Assembly (NCBI GenBank): GCA_948567375.1
Contig: OX419762.1
Location: 20,886,727-20,950,726 of the forward strand
Origin: Lunularia cruciata
Lineage: Eukaryota > Streptophyta > Marchantiopsida > Lunulariales > Lunulariaceae
Direction of reading: 5' to 3'
DNA: 64,000 nucleotides
The translations under genes were made by a program, and so were the position numbers. The notes beneath the pieces were generated by a model, which saw only the letters and a program-made list of their open reading frames with translations, was not told where the DNA came from and ran no database searches. This document shows, piece by piece, positions 23,651 to 34,017 of the stretch. Within the stretch, counting starts at the first letter, position 1. Each line of letters begins with the position of its first letter.

Positions 23651-24455
23651 AGTAGTGTCTTTCCCTCCAATCAAGTAGTGTCTAAACTTCTTGAGACCAA
23701 AGATCACTGCCAACCCTTCTCTCTCCGTGATAGAGTAGTTCTTCTCTACTGAAACCATCTGCCTACTAGCATAAGCTATTGGATGATCATGCCCATCTTA
23801 GTCTAATTGACTAAGAGTGCATCCTATAGCTACATTAGAAGCATCGGTGTAGAGGATGAAAGGCTTACTCCAATCAAGTTTAGCAAGAATTGAAGCTACA
23901 ACAAGGGATTGCTTGAGCTCCTCAAAAGCTTTGAGAGCCTCCTTGTCCTCCAAAATCACCATGTAATCTACACCCTTCTTCATGTAGATGGTCAATGCAT
24001 AAGCCTTGTTGGAAAATGAGAAGATGAACCTCCTATAGTATCCAACCATCCCCAAGAATTGGCGTAACTTTGTCAAGCTTGAAGGGAATGGAAGGTCTGA
24101 ACTGTTGGAATGTGGCTAGAGCATTGCAAAGCCCAAAATGCATGACCTTGAAAGTGTAAGTTCCCCAAGGTGTGGTGAATATGGTGAGTTGTTGATGCTC
24201 TGGTGCAATCTTGATTTGGTTATATCCACTATAACCATCTCCAAAACTGTACCTCTCATGACCTGCAACCTCCTCCAAGATCTCATCAATGAATGGCAAT
24301 GGGTAGTAGTTCTTCTTGGTAATAGCATTGAGCTTCTTGTAATCCACACATACCCGAAGCTTGCCATTCTTTTTCTTCACATTGACAATTGGAGACACCC
24401 ATTCTGAATTCTCTACCTCAAAGATAAATCCAACGTCCTTGAGCTTATCAATCTC
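23651..24455 (-). pseudogene. D reverse transcriptase, catalytic core deleted
   Basis: 24033-24398 has RVCVDYKKLNAITKKNYYPL, FGDGYSGYNQIKIAPEHQQL and TYTFKVMHFGLCNALATFQQF; the frame then runs into unrelated residues. The next recognisable block (23798-24076) is the thumb LRQFLGMVGYYRRFIFSFS. By comparison with C, about 240 bp carrying the FIDD catalytic motif are absent at about 24100. A second deletion at about 23650 removes most of RNase H. It therefore cannot polymerise DNA. Confidence 0.85.
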
Positions 24456-25466
24456 CTACTTCACAACCAAAGATATTGGTGGGCTAATGCAACGTTGTTT
24501 TTGGCGGATTGGTCTTGGATGTGACTCCACTTCTATCTCGTGCTCCTCCAAGGTGACTTCCTTCAAATCCTTGTAACTCAAAGCAAAAACATGGATGAAC
24601 TTGCGGAAAATCTCCTCAAATCTCACCTTCTCCTCCTTGGTAACATTTGGGCCATACTTGAGGGTAGCTAACCTTCTCTCTACCTCCTCAAGTGTCAATG
24701 GTGATTTATCTAGGTCATTCAAAACCTCTGGCTTAGGTGCAAAATCCATAGCACACAAAGGATACACATCTGAATCAGAATCAGATTCATCCTCCTCCGT
24801 GAAAGTCTCCTCTTCCATGCTTGTGTCCACACCTAAAGCTCCTTCTTCAGAATCTGATTCCCAATAATCAGAAGATGGTGTGTTTGAATGTGAAGTGCTG
24901 GTGGTGTTAGTCACAAGAACTGTGACTCTATGGTTTGATGGCCCAATCCTCAAGTACCCTTTGTGCCATTGTTCAATTGTGCGTGCTGCTCTCAACCATG
25001 GCTTCCCAAGAAATAAGTCATAGCTTGAATCCTTCAAGACTTGGAAAGTCTTGAGATTTTGAACTCCCATAACTGAAACTACCACTTTATCCATTACCAC
25101 TATTGGTTGAACTTGTTGCTTGTTTGCCATGCTCACCACAAATGTTGAAGGTCTTGAGTGTATCATACCTAACTTCTTCATCAACCTTTCTAACATGGCA
25201 TTCACTGCTGATCCTCCATCAACAAGTGCATCCTTGATGTTGTGACCATTCACTCTCACATCAATCTTGGAGGCATATTCATAAGCCTCCCATGGTGCTG
25301 GCTTGGCATCCACCACCCCCATTGATACTGGAGTTTTTTCCTTCTTCTTCCTCTTGCTCCTTCTAGAACTCAAACCACCTCTAAGCTCCTTTCTCAAGGT
25401 AGGGTTCAAAGCAATCAATTGGCCCATTGTGATGTTAGCCTTGTGGCTACCAACATCCTCCAACAC
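24456..25466 (-). CDS. D protease and acidic linker, open frame
   Basis: 336-residue open frame, the longest uninterrupted one in the window. The aspartic protease loop ALVDGGSAVNAM lies at about residues 85-96 (D-G-G-S, the Tat-like form). SSYDLFLGKPWLRAA is the downstream protease motif. A Ser/Asp/Glu-rich linker follows (around YWESDSEEGALGVD), then PIRQKQRCISPPISLVVK leading into RT before a stop. An upstream lysine/arginine-rich stretch (SSRRSKRKKKEKT) may be nucleic-acid binding. It sits in the Gag-Pol junction and follows gag after a stop. Confidence 0.75.
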   Translation of the reverse strand: MLEDVGSHKANITMGQLIALNPTLRKELRGGLSSRRSKRKKKEKTPVSMGVVDAKPAPWEAYEYASKIDVRVNGHNIKDALVDGGSAVNAMLERLMKKLGMIHSRPSTFVVSMANKQQVQPIVVMDKVVVSVMGVQNLKTFQVLKDSSYDLFLGKPWLRAARTIEQWHKGYLRIGPSNHRVTVLVTNTTSTSHSNTPSSDYWESDSEEGALGVDTSMEEETFTEEDESDSDSDVYPLCAMDFAPKPEVLNDLDKSPLTLEEVERRLATLKYGPNVTKEEKVRFEEIFRKFIHVFALSYKDLKEVTLEEHEIEVESHPRPIRQKQRCISPPISLVVK

Positions 25467-25475
25467 ATTGAAGTT

Positions 25476-26660
25476 CTACTGTTGCTTTGAAATCAAGAAA
25501 TCCTCCATCCCCAACGTCTTCCTTGGACTCTTTGTTGTTGATGGTGTTGAGGTGCGAGTGCTCCTAGTAGATATAGGAGTATCCTTGCTTGGAGTTAATC
25601 CTTGAAAAGAATGAACATCCTCTGTAAAATGAGCTCTCTTCTTCTCTTGTGCCAAAAGCTCCAAATTAAGACCCTTGGAGTTTGAGCACTCTCCCTTCTC
25701 ATACTTGCTCTCAACCACATTTTTGGATGCTATCCCCTTACCTTTGTTTGGATTAGGAGTCACTTGGGTTTCATTACCTACCCCTAAACCCCTTCCTCCA
25801 TAGTAAGTGGAATTTGGGCAATTCCTTTGGATATGGCCTCTTCCTCCACAACCAAAAAAAATTCTATCATTGAAATTGTTGGCTGGGTGGCCTCCTCTAT
25901 ATGGATAGTTTACATAACTCCTAGGCTCTCTCCCTACATTTTGATCCACCTCTCTCTTCTCCCATAGTTGCACCACATTGATCTTGAGATCCGCAAGTTA
26001 TTCTGTGATGGTTTGAAGTGGATCTTTTGGTGGAGGTGCAAGAACTGGAGCAACTTCTACTTGTGGTGCAACCCTTGCCACCAAAGTATTAGAAGTTCCA
26101 CCATACTTGTAGCCTTGAGGAAGATGCATAACCTCTTTCACCACCAAATCACTCTCATCTCCTTCCAAACTCTCCTCCATACGAATAGCAATCTTGATAG
26201 CTTCAACCTTGGAAGAAGGTTTCTCATATCTCACCGTGCTTCTAATTTGTGGTCTCAATCCTCCCACAAATTTTTTGGTGAGCATGGCCCCTATGCCAAT
26301 CATAGTAGTCTCCACATCATCTCCACCCTTCCTCAACACTATGCAAAATTTGGACTCTAACTTTTCCACTCTTTCGACATAGACTCTCACTTTCTCTCCA
26401 TCTCCTTACTTGAGAAATGTAACCTCACTCATCAATCTCTCATAACTCTCATCATGAAGAAAGTTCTCAATGAGTGCTGAAGTCAAAGTCTCCCAAGACG
26501 CCTCTTCCCCATCTCTCCTTTCTCTCTTTTGGTATTCTGACTCATACCATATAAGTGCTGCATCCTCAAAGAATACGAGTAATAATGAGGCCCACTCATT
26601 CTTCATCCTCTCATTTTTTCCTATGCAAGCTCTCTTGAAGTCCCTCAAAAAGGCCTCCAC
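25476..26660 (-). pseudogene. D gag, zinc knuckle missing first Cys
   Basis: Three same-strand blocks: 26406-26660 (MEAFLRDFKRACIGKNERM, LVFFEDAALIWYESEYQ), 25998-26390 (GIGAMLTKKFVGGLRPQIRS) and 25476-25976 (YPYRGGHPANNF). The knuckle reads FFGCGGRGHIQRNC: spacing of C-x2-C-x4-H-x4-C is kept but the first cysteine is phenylalanine. Stops separate the blocks (for example after the TITE residues near 25998). Gag would form the particle; in C the whole gene is deleted. Confidence 0.83.
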
Positions 26661-26923
26661 ATCTTCTCCATCCTTGCCAAAGAAAACCGGAAGTTTCCCC
26701 CTCTTAACCTCTCACTATCTTTCTTTCTTTCAATTTTTTTTTCTGTCACTCCATAACTAATAGAGTATGTACATGACTAACACCATTTGAGAGTAATCCA
26801 CCCTAGGGAACACAAAAGGCTCAGGTTGCTCCAAGATTTCTATAGCAATATCAAATCCTAGAGTGCATATCAATCGAACCCTCATGGATAGTTTATCCAT
26901 AAGTTGAAAGATTATCTACATCA

Positions 26924-27397
26924 CTAATCTTGAGAACTAGCTGATGAAGGTGGTAGTATTTTTGTAGCTATACTAAGACTCTCTCCAAGATCCTTCACCA
27001 AAGTCTCCAAAAGTGATTTAACTCCACTACACTCATGTCCTTTTGGAAGTCCTTCAACTCCACAAACCTCACACAACTCCTTGGTCTTAGATCTTCTCCC
27101 TCCCAATCTTGGTGAAGAAGGTACAACATGCAAACCCAAGTCAAGTAAGCCTCTCCTTTCCCTCAATCTCTTGCTCTCAAAGGTCAATGGACATGAACTT
27201 GCATTATGTTCCTTCTCTCTACATAGAAAGCACTTAGACTCACTCTTTCCTCCAAGTGGAGTAGGTATTTGGATCCTCTCAACACTCTCTTCAAATTCTA
27301 TTGTAAACTCTCTTTTCCTAAAATCCACCCCTACAATCACCTCAAACCCTTGGGGAACCATGCATTGTCTCAATTTCCACTCTTGGTCACCCTCCAT
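26924..27397 (-). CDS. D extra ORF upstream of gag, two Cys/His clusters
   Basis: 157-residue open frame lying between the primer site and gag on the element's coding strand. Near residue 58 it has CFLCREKEHNASSC, a good C-x2-C-x4-H-x4-C zinc knuckle, and later CEVCGVEGLPKGHEC, a second Cys/His cluster of different spacing (C-x2-C-x7-H-x-C). The ORF begins MEGDQEWKLRQCMVPQGFEV. Some Tat-lineage elements (Ogre) are known to carry an additional ORF before gag; whether this is homologous I cannot say. Absent from C through deletion. It could bind RNA (inference). Confidence 0.6.
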   Translation of the reverse strand: MEGDQEWKLRQCMVPQGFEVIVGVDFRKREFTIEFEESVERIQIPTPLGGKSESKCFLCREKEHNASSCPLTFESKRLRERRGLLDLGLHVVPSSPRLGGRRSKTKELCEVCGVEGLPKGHECSGVKSLLETLVKDLGESLSIATKILPPSSASSQD

Positions 27398-28236
27398 GTT
27401 CCCAAGACGAATCTAAACACTCAAATATGCTTTTTGTTGCTCTCAAACTCCTCATGCATGAGATCTCCACTATGCATAATTGACCCTTCCTCACAATTTC
27501 ACTTAGACCTCTCAATTTGTATAAGATAGTCCTCCAAAATTTTGCACACGTAATCACAACTCCAGGGTGTCCCTCTCTGAAAAATTTTAGATTTTTTCAT
27601 CTAGCCATTTGGCCTAGACACCTTTCCATTAAACACACATATTTCAGATTTGGTTTGAAAACCACCCCCCTAACTTCAAGAGCTCATAACTCCTTGCTCA
27701 AAAATGATGTCTCTCTAATTTTTGTGTCAGCAGGTAGAATATAACGTACTTAATTTTCTAAGAAAGTTTCACAAAATACATTGAAAATTAAAGAGATGGC
27801 AGACTCTGTGAAATTTTCCAGAGAGCATGCAGTTGCGAGAGCAGTTTACACTATCAACTTTCAAAAATTCTAACCCAATGCGCATAATAGCTCTCACAAT
27901 AATCCCAATTTTGCTAATTGAAAGATAAGCCAAGCTATCATATGTAGAAATTTCAAGTTCAGATCTCAAACTTGAGATTTTACCCAAAATCACCTTAATC
28001 CCCAAAATTTGCAATCCACCTCACACAATCTTTCCAAATCCTCTCATGTGTACAAGATGTACAAAATCAATTCAAAGACATCATAATGAAATATAGGGTA
28101 TAAAAATAGATCTTGGTTCTCTAACAGAAGTTCAGCCCTGTCCTCTCCTAAGGTTCTCTCCAAGTGAGCTCTCATAGCCTCCTTCTGCCTAATGTAGAAT
28201 TGAACGCGGAACATTATCTTGCCTTGTAGAGAGGTT
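27398..28236 (-). other. D 5' leader
   Basis: Noncoding region between the primer site and the extra ORF, about 840 bp. Only short shadow ORFs are seen. Colinear with the 19609-20104 leader of C over 27745-28236. Confidence 0.75.
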
Positions 28237-28251
28237 CCGGCAACGGAACCA
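28237..28251 (-). other. D primer-binding site (tRNA-Glu)
   Basis: Minus strand reads TGGTTCCGTTGCCGG, matching the complement of the 3' end of plant tRNA-Glu (acceptor ends CCGGCAACGGAACCA). It lies four bases from the LTR. Confidence 0.82.
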
Positions 28252-28255
28252 AAAA

Positions 28256-28945
28256 TGTGAGTCGGCCTGTCTCTCACTCAGGATGAACCTCTCATGGCTA
28301 TTATGGTAGCGCACCATGGACTTAGAAGGCAAGGAACCCTAACTCCATCATACTCCTCCAAGGCTAACACTCCAAGACTCAAGACATTGCTCACTAGAGA
28401 ACTCAATGAGAGAGAGATAGTTGCAAATGAAAGGATGATGAGTACCTCCTCACCCCTTGTCTATATACCTATGAAATTGTTACGTACCAAAGTAATTAAT
28501 TACTGTAATAACTCAAGTTACTAGACTAAAAGTCAAGTAAAGTCAAAAAGTAGAAAGGGATATCCATTCACATGGGCATATTCCACTAGCATGTGATCTT
28601 ATCTTGACCCAACCACTAAGTCAAGGATTCCTTCACATGGGCTATCCTTGGACTAAAGAAGAATCCAAAACAAAAAGGCTTGCGGGCCCAAGAGTTCTCA
28701 ACTCTTTCCCCAAAGCCAAACACCTAGGAATAATACCAAGTCAACACACTAGAATCCAAAATAGTGATACTCATGTTTCCACTTCCTCTAAAGTAAGGTC
28801 CCCTCTATCTTAGCTATGACTAACTTTAGCTAATCATGACAAATGTAGAACCATCTTTTATCTCTTTATAAATAATATCTCTTAAGTACTTGTAATACCA
28901 AGCTAAATATCACAATACCACACAAATGCACAAATGGTTGTTATA
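28256..28945 (-). repeat. D 5' LTR
   Basis: 690 bp; plus strand TGTGAGTCGGCC ... GGTTGTTATA, with the same CA to TA change at its outer end as in C. GTTC follows. Confidence 0.9.
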
Positions 28946-29940
28946 GTTCAAGACAACCTTGATTGGAGGTCCATAGTGGGAGTTATGAATATCTGAATAT
29001 CTTGAAAATTTTCTTGATTTGGAGCTAGCACATGAGAGTAGACATGCAACCAATTTTTGCATGATTTATCAAATCCTTGGGCTTTAATTGCATTTTCCTA
29101 CCATGGAGGTTTGATGCTAGCTAGATTTGATTGTGAAGAGCAATTGACTATGGTGAAGGAAGTAGAAGTTGCAAGATCTTCAAGACTTGTGACCGTTTCA
29201 GCGATTAGAGAAGTAGAAGGGTCGCAACAACCATTGTTTTTTGGAACACTTAATTAATCTTTCCACATATAGTTGATGATAATTAGGTTTTAGAGTTACT
29301 TTCAAATGTTTTGCTATTTAAGTTGTGTGGTTTATGCATTTTATATTTAATTACCTTAAAGCAGAAGATGAATGAAGTGAAAGAGCTTCCACTCTTTGTC
29401 ACTTATTTAATTACCTTCATGAAGTGTGATTGTGTTCCTTTGGGTTTATGAGTATTGGTGAATCTTCATAGATGGAATTATTGAGAGCCTTGTGTTTTTC
29501 TGTCTTTGGTTTCTATTGTCATTTCCTTGAAGCAATGTCTTTATGAAACTCTTTGCATAATGGAATGTTGAAAGTAGCCAAAGAAACTATTTTAAATATT
29601 GCACCTTTGGATGATAGTGCTCTTTTAAGAGATATGTACCTTTGAGGATGTGTAGGAAAAATGCTTTTGGAAGGAAATTGGACTTTATTGGTAAGAGAAA
29701 ATTAACATCTTTGAGTTGAATCATCACTCTGAGGGTTTAGTTGGAATTTATCCTTTGTGATAGTGAATTTTCTTTTATAATTTTCTGTAGTGTACCTTCT
29801 TGGATATACTACCTCTTTTAAGACTAGTTTCTACCAAGATATATTTCTCTTTGTAACCAACCACATCAAATTGTATCTTTGTGGGAATGATTGATTACTT
29901 ATCAAAATTCTATAATTTGATGGTTATTGGGTTTATGATT
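28946..29940 (+). repeat. Family-4-like tail (O, part 3)
   Basis: Contains a TATA-like TATTTAA at 29315-29321, a GAATGAAGTGAAAG stretch about 55 bp later, then about 570 bp of AT-rich sequence ending near a CTTATCAAAATTCT motif. The same order and many short matches occur at 61299-61945 on the plus strand. The TATTTAA-to-end layout recurs on the minus strand in L (34657 to 34018) and M (52165 to 51491). I read it as an LTR-type R-U5 end of an old plus-oriented family-4 copy. The 29057-29257 open stretch upstream has no recognisable domain. Confidence 0.5.
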
Positions 29941-29968
29941 TAGTGTATTGGTGTTTAGGTCATGATAA

Positions 29969-30372
29969 TTCAAGCTAAATTAGCTGTTTACTTGGCATAC
30001 ACGTAAGCTAACTATGAACTTGATGTACAAGTTATTCAGTCATTGGAAAGTTCTTAGAATATTCTTACCTAGAAGCTTCTTGTATGCTTCTAAAATATTC
30101 TTAGAATTTCCTAAATATATTCTAGTTCTACCTTTTTTTAGCTATATTTAGCTTTTGTTAACTCCATATCATTATCTTATTACATCTTTGTTGTCATGGG
30201 ACCTTCAAACTCACGGATAGCCACTTGTGCATTTTGGAGATCAGAAATAGAGGATATCTTAAAAGGATCTTATATTCAGTTTGTTATTGGTAGCCATGTT
30301 AGATGTTACAATGTGAAAATACATTGTCAATTTTATATTCTTCATGATCATTACTAAAGTTCAAAGGAGGAA
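29969..30372 (-). mobile_element. J: 3' end of a family-3 chromovirus
   Basis: 29969-30184 is the 3' LTR beginning (minus strand TGTAATAAGATAATGATATGG), truncated at its far side. 30185-30372 translates on the minus strand to a chromodomain remnant (HEEYKIDNVFSHCNI, TEYKILL) with stops. It abuts the 3' LTR of I at 30373 without the rest of its own internal region. Confidence 0.72.
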
Positions 30373-30770
30373 TGTAAAAGATTGAGGAGAGAATATAGGA
30401 GAATGGAAGATCAAAGTGGAAGATCACATTAGAACTCTCAAGTGAATGAAACTCATGATGCCTAGCCTGAGGTTGGTTTTGGTATTCATAGGCATCATGA
30501 GTAAAGGGCTCTCAAGAACCTTCCAAGGAAGGTTCCTTCTAAATGTTAATTTACTTGGAGTGCAAGCTAAACTAGCTGTTTACTTGACATGCAAAATAAG
30601 CTAATTGTATATTAAGCATAAAAGTTACTCAACCCTTGGAAAGTTGCTAGAAGCTTCTCACCAAGAAAGTTCCTAAATGCATCTAGAATATTCTTAAATT
30701 TTCCAAGCTATATGTTTAATTCTATGAACTATTAGTTATAGTTAATTTCTACTAATTACATGTTATTACA
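30373..30770 (-). repeat. I 3' LTR
   Basis: 398 bp; plus strand TGTAAAAGATTGAGG ... TGTTATTACA. Aligns with 60689-61100 and more distantly with the H LTRs. Confidence 0.85.
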
Positions 30771-30784
30771 TATTCTCCCATTGC

Positions 30785-31262
30785 TAGTTGATGATGTCCT
30801 CACCGCCATGGAATCTTTGAACTCTTGTATAGACACTTGTGCATTTTGGAGATGGGAAAGAAGATCTAATGTAGCATCATGAAGAGGATACCCTTTCCAA
30901 AGGATCTTATATTCAATGTGTCATTGGTTGCCACATTAGATATCATGGTGTGCAAGTATAGGGTCAACTTTGTATTCTCCATTGTCTTCAATAAGGATTA
31001 GAAAAGGACATTGGAAGCAAGAAGGAAAGGAAGATTGGTTAAATATAAGGCATTTTCACTTATAAATATGGAAGAAAAGATGGACTTTTATGTGACTAAG
31101 AGGGATAAAACTGTAAACAACAAGAGAAATGATCTGAATAATATCAAAGAGACCTACCCAACAAGGATTAAGTTTAAAAACTTGGTTTTCAAGAGCGGAA
31201 AGAAGGTTTCTAGAGGAAAGCATGAGCTTCTCACCAATTTTAAAAGTCAAATCATGATGATT
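30785..31262 (-). pseudogene. I chromodomain and integrase C-terminus
   Basis: Minus strand: HDLTFKIGEKLMLSSRNL and CWVGLFDIIQIISL (integrase C-terminal module, 31056-31262), then NGEYKVDPILAHHDI, HIEYKILWKGYPLHDATLD and LQNAQVSIQEFKDS (chromodomain, 30785-30990). Two stops fall within the chromodomain. Matches the H chromodomain at 58620-58860. Confidence 0.8.
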
Positions 31263-31997
31263 TGTAATACTCTGAGGACAAGAGAAGAGAGAAAACACAA
31301 ATTGCACACTCAAATATTCTATGCTCCAAGGGAGCACCTTCTCTTTATTATATAGACAAAGAGGATCTCCTCCAAGGAAGCTCCACCATAGGATTAGGAA
31401 CATAGATAGATGACATGTCAGCAAGCTCCACCCTTGGATTACTTACTTGGATGGGTGACATGTCTGGTCTAGGTCCTATCTGGTTGGTCAAACAAGCTTT
31501 GATAGGAGGGAATCTTTTAGGGAACCTTCCTGTAGGAATCTCAGAATCATGTAAGGTACCATTGGAAAGCTCTTGATGAGACAAAGAAGGGGGGAGGGAA
31601 GGCCAGCCTTCCCTCCATTGTGGGGGAAATGTGCACATTTTTGAGGCCTAATTCATCTATTTAGGCCGCCAAAATTGCTTTCAAAGATTTCAGGCATATT
31701 TTGGTTCCTACTCTATTAGTAGAAGTCCCCTTTTGGTGATACCTCTTTCTGATCTATTTAGTCCATCATGTGTAACATCCTTCCAGATGTTACCAAACCA
31801 ATTCTCACATTTAAATCATATATCTAGCTATTGGTTCTAAGGTTCTCAAGTCTATTTTGGTTTCTACCCTATTAGTAAAAGTACTCTTTTGGTGATACTT
31901 CTATCTTATCTATTTTGATCATCAAGTATAACATCATTCTAGATGTTACCAAACCAAATTTCACATCTAGATCATATGGCTAGCTCTTGGTATTACA
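31263..31997 (-). repeat. E: solo LTR, family 1
   Basis: 735 bp, plus strand TGTAATACTCTG ... GGTATTACA, with a perfect target duplication TGATT at 31258-31262 and 31998-32002. The flanks join in frame within I's integrase C-terminal region. It is the product of recombination between the two LTRs of a former full element. Confidence 0.95.
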
Positions 31998-33330
31998 TGA
32001 TTACTATCAACATACTTTTTTTGCCAATTTTGAGCAACAAGAAGATGAGACTTTGGCTTAGTAAAAGGAAATAAATAGCTTGGACAAGAAGGTGGAAGCA
32101 TGAGGGACATGAGATGGTGGTGGAGCAAGAAGATAACTAGGAATGAGTGGATCTTGCTTTTAATTAAGGAAGAAGAGAGAGAAACTTGGACTTACCTACT
32201 TTGAATTATTGTAAACAAACTTGACAACTATAAAATAAATATCCCAATTAGTGTAATGAATGTTTACAAAGACATGTAGCATATCCTCTAAAGTGCAATT
32301 TTTTCATTTTCTTTGCCCATTATTTTAAGGATGATAGTTTATAGATAAAGCAAGCTTGGTGCCAAGGAGTTTGAAAAGCACTTGCTGCAATTTACTAATG
32401 AATTGAGGATCACAATCAGAGATGAGAACCCTTGGCATCCCATGTTGTTTGAAGACAATAATTAAATAAAATTGAGGCCAATGTTGGAGCATCCATGACA
32501 TACACAATGGGTGCCAAGTAAATCTATTTGCTAGGATTATCATCAAACACCATAATTGTTATATATCCTTGATCCATCTTTGGCAAGGATGTGATGAGGT
32601 CTAGACTTACATATCTAATCAAGCAAATGCAATTGGGAGTGTTTGGAATAGTTCAACCAGTTTTTGGTTGCTTGCATTGTTGCATTAGCAACTCTCACAA
32701 GATCAGACAAAATCTTGAACTTCATGCCATGTTTGGCCACCACCATTGATTATTTAAGGAACTCAAGGTCTTATCCACACCCATGTGACCAACTATTGAA
32801 AATTACAAACTTCTTGAAGTTGCATAAGTTGTAGATCTCCCATAGCTAAAATATAGATTTGGTTCTTGCAAAATTGAAGGACATCCTTGAAAAAAGTATT
32901 GTACTCCTTGTTATATGCTAGAGAATAACTTTGCACAAGATGAAAGAAAGTGTCATGTTGTAAAATAGTTTAACTCTATTTGAACCATTGAGTCAATTAA
33001 AATTATGGTAATGGACATTGTTACAAGAGATTTACAAAGAATATTCAACTCAAGTTGTTTTGATAAAGCATCAGAATGATATGAAACTTTCTTGGTTTGT
33101 ACTCAAGCTTGATATCAAAAAATTATACTTGCTCCTCCCATTGATGCTTCCAACTCTTCATGTGCTCCAAATATAAGATTTGCACCAAGGGCTTGTGATT
33201 CTTACTTAATAGCACTTGCTTCCCTAAGAAATAATGTCTATACACCTCTATTGTATATATCATTCCAAGTTGTTCTTGATCTTTAGAAAAATAGTTACTT
33301 TCTACTATGTTTTTCTACTATTTAATCATT
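31998..33330 (-). pseudogene. I integrase core and RNase H
   Basis: Integrase core at 32325-32546: FKQHGMPRVLISDCDPQF (aspartate motif with one altered residue), then KLALSINYHP. The zinc-binding part near 32640-32800 is badly decayed. RNase H near 33040-33330 reads NHKPLVQILYLEHMKSWKHQ and FFDIKLEYKP. Full of stops and indels. Confidence 0.7.
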
Positions 33331-33385
33331 GAGATACAAATACAATGCACTACATTTGGAAATCCTTGTTGCAAAATTTCTCCAA

Positions 33386-34017
33386 TTACAAAGTTAGAAA
33401 CATGAAATCACCCACACAATTCATATTGACAATCATATGGTTGGAAGATGGTTGTGAAGACATCATATTCTTAAGTTTCTTGAATGTTTCTTCTTGCTTG
33501 GTGGTCCACTCAAAGCTTGTTGTCTTCCACAAGAGATCTTTTAACAGTATGGCCATATTAGCATTACAATGGATGAGCCATTGGAAAAAATCACCAATCC
33601 AGTAAATCACCAAACTCTCATGGCATCCTTAGGAGTATACCAATTGGTAATAATTGTGATTTCTCCTCTTCTATCTTGATCCTCTCTATTAAAACCTTAC
33701 GGCCCAAGAAGATAACTTCTTTTTGCCAGAAGATACACTTAGACTTCCTGTAGTAGCACTCCTATTGCCATAGTTGTCTTAAGACTTATTGTATGTGATT
33801 CTTGTATTTTACCTTTGTCTTATTATAAATTAAAGTGTCATCCAAGAATAATACCTATCTCAGTCCAATAACCTATCTAACACCCATTGCATTTGATTCA
33901 TGAAAATTACTAAATCATTAGTGACTCCAAAAGGTAGAACTACCATTCAAAATATTCATACCTTATACAAAAGGTAATCTTCTGCATATCTTTCCATCAA
34001 TTAAGATTTTTCAATAG
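33386..34017 (-). pseudogene. I reverse transcriptase, catalytic half
   Basis: 33386-33613 has the thumb/connection GDFFQWLIHCNANMAILLKD and FEWTTKQEETFKKL. Around 33790-33850 the minus strand reads VLFLDDTLIYNKTKV, the RT catalytic motif. Around 33900-34000 is the palm region. Unit L interrupts it at 34018. Confidence 0.75.

Larger units (their letters stand above)
21974..28945 (-). mobile_element. Element D: Athila/Tat-like Ty3/gypsy with extra ORF
   Basis: Family-2 element: 3' LTR 21974-22666, internal 22667-28255, 5' LTR 28256-28945, intact primer site 28237-28251. Order on the minus strand: extra zinc-knuckle ORF (26924-27397), gag (25476-26660), protease and linker (24456-25466), truncated RT (about 23651-24455), integrase (22680-23640). 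A 4-bp repeat GTTC flanks it (21970-21973, 28946-28949). Two internal deletions relative to C remove the RT catalytic motif and most of RNase H plus the integrase zinc-binding part, so it could move only with helper proteins. Confidence 0.92.

Noticed and set aside
28941-28950. 5-bp duplication AGTTC for D
   Set aside because: It requires the last LTR base to count as flank; only the 4-bp GTTC is reported.
33345-33605. 86-residue plus-strand ORF
   Set aside because: Antisense of I's RT thumb, which aligns to H's RNase H/RT junction.
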